DNA from: JAKEGN01 sp964465665
Lineage (GTDB): Bacteria; Pseudomonadota; Gammaproteobacteria; Steroidobacterales; Woeseiaceae
Direction of reading: 5' to 3'
Length of the DNA stretch: 24,380 nt
NCBI GenBank assembly: GCA_964465665.1
Contig: CAYXKM010000224.1
Coordinates: 1-24,380, forward strand
Part shown: in pieces, positions 1-6,127 of the stretch
Position numbering within the stretch: the first letter of the stretch is position 1
Layout of the letters: every line of letters begins with the position of its first letter
Made by a program: the position numbers and the translations under genes
The notes under the pieces: generated by a model
Databases searched by the model: none
Seen by the model: the letters and a program-made list of their open reading frames with translations, nothing else
What the model was told of the DNA's origin: nothing

Positions 1-22
1 GGAGCCTGCATTGCAGGCGACA
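1..22 (-). repeat. REP palindrome, left copy flanking the RAYT gene (cut by window edge)
   Basis: The sequence ggagcctgcattgcaggcga is the reverse complement of the REP core seen at 577-603 and 19783-19809 (GTCGCCTGCAATGCAGG followed by CTCC). The 5-bp stem CCTGC/GCAGG surrounds an AAT loop. The TACAGG tail would lie just before the window. Together with 577-603 it forms an inverted pair around the transposase gene, which is the usual layout of a REP/RAYT unit. Confidence 0.8.
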
Positions 23-95
23 GCGATTTCGAATCTCGCGCAAATGACCGGAATTGGCCGACGATGCGTAACGTCGGTCGTGTCAACCTCTATCC

Positions 96-572
96 ATGCC
101 TCTCGATTCCCAAATCCCCGAACGTGGCGTTCGGCAGCTACGAAAGGGCCGTACGTCCATTGCCGGTCAGGATTACCACGTGACAGCGATCGCCCACGAA
201 CGACGACCTTTGTTCGAGGACCTGTACATGGGACGAATCATTGTCAGCTGCTTGAGACATGAAACTGAAGCCGGGCGCGCGATTACGCTTTGCTACGTCG
301 TGATGCCGGACCACTTGCACTGGCTGCTGGACCTCACGGGAAAGTGCAGTCTTTCCCGGATTGTGCATAACGTGAAGTCTCACTCTGCGCGAAGGATCAA
401 CTCCGCGAGCGGTCACGCTGCTCCGGTTTGGCAACGGGGATTTTATGACCGGGCGATAAGGAGAGAAGAAGATCTGCCAGCGGTCGCTCGATATATTGTC
501 GCCAATCCGCAAAGAACGGGAATTGTGAGGAGCTGTCGGGAGTATCCGTTATGGGATGCGATCTGGCTATGA
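96..572 (+). CDS. rayT: REP-associated tyrosine transposase (RAYT, IS200-like Y1 transposase family)
   Basis: The 158-aa product belongs to the single-domain HUH Y1 transposases that mobilise or process REP palindromes as single-stranded DNA. Visible signatures in order are the N-terminal LRKGRTSIAGQDYHVT segment (15-30), the metal-binding HUH motif MPDHLHWLL with H73 and H75, the KSHSARRIN segment (94-102), VWQRGFYDRAIR (111-122), and the presumed catalytic Tyr133 in ARYIVANPQRTG. The length is typical of RAYTs and no frame disruption is seen, so the gene may be intact. The ATG at 96 fits the family start. The gene sits between inverted REP copies (1-22 and 577-603), which supports the assignment. 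RAYTs are domesticated-type transposases, and usually only one copy occurs per genome lineage. Confidence 0.92.
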   Translation: MPLDSQIPERGVRQLRKGRTSIAGQDYHVTAIAHERRPLFEDLYMGRIIVSCLRHETEAGRAITLCYVVMPDHLHWLLDLTGKCSLSRIVHNVKSHSARRINSASGHAAPVWQRGFYDRAIRREEDLPAVARYIVANPQRTGIVRSCREYPLWDAIWL

Positions 573-576
573 TCGC

Positions 577-603
577 GTCGCCTGCAATGCAGGCTCCTAC
601 AGG
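577..603 (+). repeat. REP palindrome, right copy flanking the RAYT gene
   Basis: This copy carries GTCG, stem CCTGC, loop AAT, stem GCAGG and the tail CTCCTACAGG. It is identical over its length to the copy at 19783-19809 and inverted relative to 1-22. It begins 5 bases after the RAYT stop codon. Confidence 0.85.
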
Positions 604-628
604 TGACGACGAAGATCGTGCGAAATTC

Positions 629-656
629 GGTCGCCCGCGGTGCGGGCTCCTACAGG
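629..656 (+). repeat. REP palindrome, second sequence variant (CCCGC/GCGGG stem)
   Basis: It has the same framework as the neighbouring REP (GTCGCC...GGCTCCTACAGG), but the stem is CCCGC/GCGGG with loop GGT. The compensatory stem changes mark a second REP subtype. The tail overlaps the 3' end of the ribokinase gene and supplies its stop codon (CTA at 650-652 reads TAG on the minus strand). A similar variant is at 19661-19687. Confidence 0.82.
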
Positions 657-1504
657 AGGGATTCGACGGCGGTGCGATCGGGCATCGACGGCTGCGCGCC
701 GGCTTTGGTCGTGGCAGCCGCGCCGGCAGCGCACGCGAATCGCAACGCGTCCTGCGGTGCCTGGCCCTCGATCAGCGCAAGTGTCAGCGCTGCGGTGAAA
801 CAATCGCCGGCGCCGACGGTATCGACACTTTGCACTGACGGCGGAACCGCCTCGGCAATCACCCGGCCCTCGCGGGACAGAATTGCCGCACCGGCGCCCT
901 GGGTGACGGCGACGAGTCCCCTGCAGCGGTCCACACGTTGGCCGTACCAGGCGGCTTCGGTCTGGTTCATGACGATGAGATCAGCGCGTTCGATAAGTTC
1001 CGCCGGAACGTCGAGCGCCGGCGCGAGATTAATGCAGAAGAATCCGCGAAACTCGCGCGCGGCGCGGCTCAGGGTCGCCGCAGGCACCTCGAGCTGGCAG
1101 ATGAGCGCATCGGCTTTCGGCAGGCGCAGAGTATCCGGATTTAACGTGCGATTCGCGCCCGGAGCCACGACGATCTGGTTCTCACCGCAATCGGCAACAC
1201 TGATCAGCGCGATCCCGGTCGGCGTGATGTCATCGATCGAGCAATACGACAAATCGACGCCTTCGTCGCGAACCAGCCGCAACGCTTCGTCGGCTGCGGC
1301 ATCACATCCGACATTGGCAACGAGATGCACATTGGCGCCGAGCCGGCGGGCGGCGAGTGCCTGGTTCGCACCTTTGCCGCCGGGATAGCGGTTCAGCGTC
1401 GCGCCGGTGACGGTCTCGCCGGGACCCGGCAGCCGGCCGACTGTAGCGACCAGGTCGAGATTGACCGACCCCACCACAACGACAGATATTGCGCGGCCGC
1501 TCAT
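650..1504 (-). CDS. rbsK: Ribokinase (PfkB family)
   Basis: The 284-aa cytoplasmic kinase should phosphorylate D-ribose to ribose 5-phosphate with ATP. The N-terminal strand SVVVVGSVNLDLV (7-19) carries the sugar-binding Asp. PfkB signature 1 lies around NRYPGGKGANQA (38-49), the NQTE segment is at 180-183, and the ATP/anion-hole motif DTVGAGDCFTAAL (228-240) contains the catalytic base Asp234. The length is slightly short for RbsK (about 300). The start is ATG 1504; a GTG at 1513 would overlap the nucleoside hydrolase stop by four bases (GTGA) and is an alternative. Either way it is tightly coupled to the upstream hydrolase and consumes the ribose that enzyme releases. The last codons and stop are provided by the REP at 629-656. 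Confidence 0.93.
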   Translation of the reverse strand: MSGRAISVVVVGSVNLDLVATVGRLPGPGETVTGATLNRYPGGKGANQALAARRLGANVHLVANVGCDAAADEALRLVRDEGVDLSYCSIDDITPTGIALISVADCGENQIVVAPGANRTLNPDTLRLPKADALICQLEVPAATLSRAAREFRGFFCINLAPALDVPAELIERADLIVMNQTEAAWYGQRVDRCRGLVAVTQGAGAAILSREGRVIAEAVPPSVQSVDTVGAGDCFTAALTLALIEGQAPQDALRFACAAGAAATTKAGAQPSMPDRTAVESLL

Positions 1505-1509
1505 CACGA

Positions 1510-2457
1510 TCACCGCGCCCCGAACCGGGCAAGTCGAGCGGTCAGGAGTTCGTAAAACCCGTCGGCATCTACGTCGTAAACCCAGGTTGCGTTCATCGGC
1601 CGCCGGCTTACACCCCAGAAATCGACCGCGGTGTGGCCCAGCGTCAGCGGAGACTGCGTTTCGATGGCTATATTGCAAAGCTTTCCACGAAAAAGCTGCG
1701 GCTTCAGCAAAAACCCGACCGTGCAAGGATCGTGCAACGGCGCGCCATCGACTCCATATTTTGCCGTGTCGTGCCGCGAGAAAAACTCGAGCATCCCCGC
1801 TGTCGCTTTCGCTGCGACGTTGCCCAGCGCTTTTATCCGCGCGATGCGCGCCGACGTTGCCAGCACCTTGTGGGTCACATCGAGACCCATCGCCGTAATC
1901 GGCCGGCCGCTGGCAAACACAGTTTCGGCCGCTTCCGGATCGACGTAAATATTGAACTCCGCGGACGGCGTTGTATTCCCGCCCTCCCGCATGGCACCGC
2001 CCATCAGCACGATGTGCTTTATCTTCGGCACGACGGACGGATTCTTCCGGATCGCCGTGGCAATGTTGGTCAGAGGACCCGTTGGCACGAGCGTTACGGC
2101 TGCATCATCCGATTTCATGAGCGTATTAACAATGAAGTCGACAGCGTGCCGGCTCTCAAGCCGCTGCCGCGGTTTGAACAGGTCCACGCCGTCGATGCCG
2201 GTTTTTCCGTGCACGTTTTCCGCAGTGACGAGCGGGCGCGAGATTGGACGCGCACATCCTGCGAAAACCGGCACATCGCTGCGCCCTGCGATATCGCACA
2301 TCATGCGGGCGTTCCGTTCCGTCAGATCGAGGGGAACGTTGCCGGCAACCGTGGTGATTCCGAGTACCTCGAGCTCGTCCGGTGACGACAGGGCGAGCAA
2401 CAGGTTGATGGCATCTTCCTGCCCGGGATCGCAGTCGATGATGACGCGTTCTTTCAT
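1510..2457 (-). CDS. Nucleoside hydrolase, inosine/uridine-preferring type
   Basis: The 315-aa enzyme of the IUNH/Rih family hydrolyses the N-glycosidic bond of ribonucleosides to free base plus ribose. Family features are the N-terminal Ca-binding loop DCDPGQEDA (8-16), GITTVAGN (33-40), LVPTGPLTNIA with the conserved Thr, VLMGGAMREGGN, AEFNIYVDPEAA, and LHDPC with the late Ca-ligand Asp. In most relatives the loop is DPGxDDA; here the first Asp of the pair is Glu14, a conservative but notable change at a ribose-contacting position. The gene starts 6 bases after nupC and overlaps or abuts rbsK, so import, cleavage and ribose phosphorylation are encoded consecutively. Base specificity cannot be read from the sequence. 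Confidence 0.94.
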   Translation of the reverse strand: MKERVIIDCDPGQEDAINLLLALSSPDELEVLGITTVAGNVPLDLTERNARMMCDIAGRSDVPVFAGCARPISRPLVTAENVHGKTGIDGVDLFKPRQRLESRHAVDFIVNTLMKSDDAAVTLVPTGPLTNIATAIRKNPSVVPKIKHIVLMGGAMREGGNTTPSAEFNIYVDPEAAETVFASGRPITAMGLDVTHKVLATSARIARIKALGNVAAKATAGMLEFFSRHDTAKYGVDGAPLHDPCTVGFLLKPQLFRGKLCNIAIETQSPLTLGHTAVDFWGVSRRPMNATWVYDVDADGFYELLTARLARFGAR

Positions 2458-2463
2458 ACCGGC

Positions 2464-3687
2464 TCAGAAGCTCAGCAGGATTCCCGCCATGGCCGCGCTC
2501 ATCAGGTTCGACAGCGAGCCCGCGGCCACGGCTTTGATGCCGAATCGCGCAATGAGCTCTTTCTTTTCCGGCACCAGGCTGCCAAGGCCGCCGAGCAAAA
2601 TCGCGATCGATGAGAGATTGGCAAATCCGCACAGCGCGAATGTCACGATGGCCCTGGTCTTGTCGCTCATCCCGGCCAGGTACTCCGCCATGTGACTGAA
2701 AGCGACGAACTCGTTCAATATCAGTTTCTCGCCGAACAGCGCGCCCGCTGCCTGCGCTTCGGCCCAAGGTATGGAAAGAAGGTACATGATCGGTGCGAAC
2801 AGCCAGCCCAGCATTTTCTGCAAGGTCAGGCCCTCTATGCCGACCAGCCCCGCAAGCCCGCCGACCAGTCCGTTGAACAGCGCGATCAACGCGACGAAGG
2901 CGACCAGCATGGCGCCGATATTGACCGCAAGCTTCACCCCGTCGGCAGCGCCGACGGCCGCGGCAAGAATGACGTTCTCGTGCTGGCTGTCCGCCATAAC
3001 CAGCCGCTCTTCCTTCACTCCGGCGACGAAGTCCTCGTCGGGCATAATGATCTTCGCCATGAGTAGTCCACCCGGCGCCGCCATGAAACTGGCGGCGAGC
3101 AGATACTTCAGTTCCGCGCCCATTTGCACATAGGCGAGCATCACGGTGCCGGCGATCGAGGCGACCCCGGATACCATCACCGCGAAGAGCTGTGGATCCG
3201 TGAGCTTGCTGAGATAGGGGCGAACGACCAGCGGCGCTTCGGTCTGGCCGATGAAAATATTGGCCGCTGCGTTCAGCGACTCGACTGCACGCGTGCCGAT
3301 GACCCAGCGTAGCGCACCGCCGATCAGTTTCACGACGATCTGCATGATCTTCAGGTGATAGAGCACCGACATCAGCGCCGAGAAAAACACGATCATCGGC
3401 AGTACGTTAATGGCAAAGCTCCAGATGCCATCCGTCGTGGCCAGACCGCCGAAGACGAACTCGATGCCCTCGCGGGAATAGCCCATGACGTTCAGTACTG
3501 CGTTGCTCATTTTTTCGATCGCGGCTTTTCCAGCCGACGAATAGACGACGATCGCACCGACAACTGCCTGCAGAGCAAAAGCCGCGCCGACGATGCGCAG
3601 GTTGATGGCTTTGCGATTACCGGATAGCAGCCAGGCCAGGCCGAGAACAACGACTATCCCGAGCAGCCCTATGAATGTGCCAGCCAT
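2464..3687 (-). CDS. nupC: NupC-type concentrative nucleoside transporter (CNT family)
   Basis: The 407-aa inner-membrane protein should be a cation/nucleoside symporter. It shows the CNT arrangement: hydrophobic N-terminal helices, the nucleoside gate motif IFIGQTEAPLVVRPYLSKLT (144-163) with Gln148-Thr149-Glu150, the repeat LILNEFVAF, and the C-terminal GFANLSSIAILLGGLGSLVP with the Asn and Ser that bind ribose hydroxyls in the Vibrio CNT structure. The length is usual for bacterial CNTs. The ATG at 3687 has a G-rich ribosome-binding stretch about 8 bases upstream. It lies 86 bases after deoA and 6 bases before the nucleoside hydrolase. Whether Na+ or H+ drives it cannot be decided by eye. 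Confidence 0.94.
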   Translation of the reverse strand: MAGTFIGLLGIVVVLGLAWLLSGNRKAINLRIVGAAFALQAVVGAIVVYSSAGKAAIEKMSNAVLNVMGYSREGIEFVFGGLATTDGIWSFAINVLPMIVFFSALMSVLYHLKIMQIVVKLIGGALRWVIGTRAVESLNAAANIFIGQTEAPLVVRPYLSKLTDPQLFAVMVSGVASIAGTVMLAYVQMGAELKYLLAASFMAAPGGLLMAKIIMPDEDFVAGVKEERLVMADSQHENVILAAAVGAADGVKLAVNIGAMLVAFVALIALFNGLVGGLAGLVGIEGLTLQKMLGWLFAPIMYLLSIPWAEAQAAGALFGEKLILNEFVAFSHMAEYLAGMSDKTRAIVTFALCGFANLSSIAILLGGLGSLVPEKKELIARFGIKAVAAGSLSNLMSAAMAGILLSF

Positions 3688-3719
3688 GCCAGGTCCCCCG
3701 ACCGCTGATTGCGTTATTG

Positions 3720-3746
3720 ATTGTTACAGTCTGATTGTGATTTCAA
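3720..3746 (-). promoter_or_regulatory. Possible internal sigma70-like promoter before nupC
   Basis: On the minus strand TTGAAA (3746-3741) is followed after 15 bases by AACAAT (3725-3720). The spacer is short and the match partial. It lies in the only sizeable gap of the operon (86 bases between deoA and nupC), where a secondary promoter would be plausible. Confidence 0.25.
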
Positions 3747-3773
3747 GCATACCGGCTTCACGCTGGTCATGCC

Positions 3774-5099
3774 TCACAAATCGGCCGTGATCCTTTCGTA
3801 TACGATGCGCCGGATCTCCGGTTTCGTATCGGCAATCGTGCAGGCACGTCGCAGCATCGCCGCCCCCTGCTCTGCTTTCGCTTTCGATGCCGCGTGCACC
3901 GTGGCCAATGGAACATTGGGGCCGACGAATGTGCCAATCGGAACGACGTCGCTGTAGCCGACCGACAGGTCGAGTTTTTCCCCGAGCACCCGGCGTCCGC
4001 CTCCGAGCTCGATGATGGCATTACCCACGGCAAACGCATTCACTTCGGTGAGATATCCGTCCCGTTCGGTAGTCACCGGTGTGTGCGCTTGCGCTGCCGG
4101 CAGATATTTTTGGTAACGGGCGACGAAATCCGCCGGCCCTCCGAGCTCGGCCACCATGCGGCCGAAAACCTCCGCGGCACGACCCGATACTATGGCTTGC
4201 TCGACCTTGTCGATCGCCGCGTCCCGGTCAGATTCCACGCCGGTCAGGACCAGCATTTCGGCACACAGCGCGCGCACGACTTCATCAAGGCGCGGATCAC
4301 GAATCGTGTTCGTCAGGTACTCGACGGACTCGGCAATCTCGAGCGCATTGCCCGCCGTTTTCCCAAGTACTTCATTCATGTCGGTCAGCAATGCATGGGA
4401 CTTCAGTCCGGCCTTGCTCGCGGTGGCAATGATGCTTTGCGCGAGCTCCCGCGATTTCTCGTAGCTCGGCATGAAGGATCCGGACCCGACTTTCACATCC
4501 ATTACCAGGCCGTCCAGCCCTGCGGCGATTTTCTTGGCGAGAATAGAACTGGTGATGAGCGGAATGGATTCCACGGTTCCCGTGACATCGCGTATGGCAT
4601 AGAAGCGCCGATCGGCAGGCGCGAGGTCCGCCGTCTGTCCGATGATCGCGCAGCCGACGGATTTTACGACCTGGCGAAAACGGTCGAAGTCGGGCATCGA
4701 CGTGTATCCCGGTATGGATTCGACCTTGTCCGTCGTGCCGCCGGTATGCCCGAGCCCGCGGCCGGAGATCATCGGTACGAAGCAGCCGCAGGCAGCCGCA
4801 ATCGGCGCCAGCATGATGCTGACCTTGTCGCCCACGCCGCCGGTCGAGTGCTTGTCGACCACCGGACCGTTCAGATTTTCTTTTGCCCAGTCGAGCACCG
4901 TGCCCGAGCGCGCCATCGCCATGGTCAGCGCGCCGGCCTCGGCCGGCGACATGGAATTGAGGAATATCGCCATTGCCAGTGACGACACCTGCTCCGGCGG
5001 AATGCTGCCATCGGCAAGACCGGCAACGAAATATGCGATCTCCTCCTGAGACAGCGTGCCACCGTCGCGTTTCTTGCGAATGACGTCAGTAAAGAGCAT
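3774..5099 (-). CDS. deoA: Thymidine phosphorylase
   Basis: The 441-aa cytoplasmic enzyme phosphorolyses thymidine or deoxyuridine to base plus 2-deoxyribose 1-phosphate. Signatures are VIRKKRDG (6-13), VDKHSTGGVGDK (81-92) for phosphate binding, the family signature SGRGLGHTGGTTDKVES (112-128), APADRRFYAIRDVTGTVES, and SILAKKIAAGLDGLVMDVKVGSG. Length and organisation match E. coli DeoA. I chose ATG 5099 because GAAAGG lies 5 bases upstream and the E. coli protein begins near the equivalent point; an in-frame TTG at 5114 is possible but lacks support. It is the second gene of the phyH-deoA-nupC-rih-rbsK operon, 21 bases after the dioxygenase gene. Confidence 0.95.
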   Translation of the reverse strand: MLFTDVIRKKRDGGTLSQEEIAYFVAGLADGSIPPEQVSSLAMAIFLNSMSPAEAGALTMAMARSGTVLDWAKENLNGPVVDKHSTGGVGDKVSIMLAPIAAACGCFVPMISGRGLGHTGGTTDKVESIPGYTSMPDFDRFRQVVKSVGCAIIGQTADLAPADRRFYAIRDVTGTVESIPLITSSILAKKIAAGLDGLVMDVKVGSGSFMPSYEKSRELAQSIIATASKAGLKSHALLTDMNEVLGKTAGNALEIAESVEYLTNTIRDPRLDEVVRALCAEMLVLTGVESDRDAAIDKVEQAIVSGRAAEVFGRMVAELGGPADFVARYQKYLPAAQAHTPVTTERDGYLTEVNAFAVGNAIIELGGGRRVLGEKLDLSVGYSDVVPIGTFVGPNVPLATVHAASKAKAEQGAAMLRRACTIADTKPEIRRIVYERITADL

Positions 5100-5120
5100 C
5101 AGGACCTTTCGCAAGAACGT

Positions 5121-6023
5121 TCACACGAAGCCCCGAAGCGGCAGTTCCGACCCGCGTTGCAGCCAGTTGTCTGCCGGGTAATGACAGCACCTGTCGATGA
5201 CGTGCAGGGAATACGCGTGACGGGATTTGGCCGAACGGTTTTCTCCACTCAAGTGCGGCGCCCTGCCATCGAAGATCACGAGCGACCCGGCGGTGACTTC
5301 GGCGGCAATTTTTTTGTCCTCGTCAAACGGTTCATCGCTCAAAACGTCGTTACGCAGCGATCCGTCCTCTAGGCGGTGATTGCGTTGCCGCAACGGGCCA
5401 CGATGCCCGCCGGCGATGAAGTACATGCAGCCGTTTTCGATCGTCGCATCCTCGAGCGCAAACCAGAACCCGATGCAGGATTCGGGTTCCGTGTAAATGT
5501 AGGTCGAGTCCTGGTGGCATACTACCTCGGCACCGATGCGCGGCGGTTTGAACAGGTACATCGACTGGATGATCACCGGATCGGCAATGCCGAGCGCTCG
5601 AGCTGCCCGGTCGAGTTCGGGCGAGTGCGAAAACCGATCGAACACCGGGTCGATGTCGTGCATGGCATGACCCATCTTGTTCAGGCTGTTTTCCTTCGTT
5701 TGCCTCAAACGCCCCGCTTCATCGAAGGCGTTGGCTTCGAGGAAGAAACGGATCTTGTCTCCGGAGTCGATGAAGTAACTGTCCGTTAGTTGCTCAGGCC
5801 GGGTGGTGGAAAACACGCTGCGCACTTCTCCGGGATCGAACTCGGCCACCAATTCCGACACCCGCTTCCTGAGCTTTTCGCACGCGGCCAAAGATACGAA
5901 ATCCTTGAGCACGATGACGCCCGTCTCCCTGTAGGCCTTCACCATCTCCGCCGTCAGCCGGCCGCCGCGCGGCGCCGCGAACGACGGGATCGCAAGTTGT
6001 TGAGCTGCGGTCGATTTCATCAT
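5121..6023 (-). CDS. Phytanoyl-CoA dioxygenase (PhyH) family Fe(II)/2-oxoglutarate oxygenase, PHYHD1-like
   Basis: The 300-aa protein has the PhyH double-stranded beta-helix. Iron ligands are His170 and Asp172 in CHQDSTYIYTEP and His257 in APHLSGENRS; the 2-oxoglutarate-binding Arg is probably Arg268 (SRHAYSLH). From memory of the human PHYHD1 protein, several blocks align closely: SGDKIRFFLE, INQ-like KMGHAMHDIDPVF, VIIQSMYLFKPP, EDATIENGCMYFI and the end NWLQRGSELP. PHYHD1 decarboxylates 2-oxoglutarate but its physiological substrate is, to my knowledge, unsettled. Here the gene opens a nucleoside uptake and cleavage operon, suggesting a nucleoside or related metabolite as substrate; this is inference. 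ATG 6023 is followed by a second ATG at 6020. No Shine-Dalgarno sequence is visible, and a TATTAT box lies only 6 bases upstream. Confidence 0.9.
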   Translation of the reverse strand: MMKSTAAQQLAIPSFAAPRGGRLTAEMVKAYRETGVIVLKDFVSLAACEKLRKRVSELVAEFDPGEVRSVFSTTRPEQLTDSYFIDSGDKIRFFLEANAFDEAGRLRQTKENSLNKMGHAMHDIDPVFDRFSHSPELDRAARALGIADPVIIQSMYLFKPPRIGAEVVCHQDSTYIYTEPESCIGFWFALEDATIENGCMYFIAGGHRGPLRQRNHRLEDGSLRNDVLSDEPFDEDKKIAAEVTAGSLVIFDGRAPHLSGENRSAKSRHAYSLHVIDRCCHYPADNWLQRGSELPLRGFV

Positions 6024-6029
6024 GTGCCA

Positions 6030-6035
6030 ATAATA
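6030..6035 (-). promoter_or_regulatory. Possible -10 box for the phyH-deoA-nupC-rih-rbsK operon
   Basis: The minus strand reads TATTAT ending 6 bases before the ATG at 6023, in an AT-rich stretch between divergent genes. No convincing -35 is seen. If used, it would give a leaderless or nearly leaderless transcript, consistent with the missing Shine-Dalgarno sequence. Confidence 0.3.
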
Positions 6036-6060
6036 CTGTGTTTAAAATGGAACATTCTTT

Positions 6061-6066
6061 TATAAT
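6061..6066 (+). promoter_or_regulatory. Consensus -10 hexamer for the deaminase/5'-nucleotidase gene set
   Basis: A perfect TATAAT lies 61 bases before the deaminase start codon in the divergent intergenic region. The -35 region is poor. A second candidate, TACAAT, is at 6102-6107 with an ACGACC sequence 17 bases upstream. One of these probably drives the plus-strand genes. Confidence 0.4.
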
Positions 6067-6127
6067 CGCGGCCCACAAACGACCCTGACTAGCCGGAATG
6101 TTACAATGCGGCACAAAAGGATGCTGC

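Noticed and set aside
5100..5114. TTG at 5114 as the deoA start
   Set aside because: ATG 5099 has GAAAGG at ideal spacing and fits the known DeoA N-terminus.
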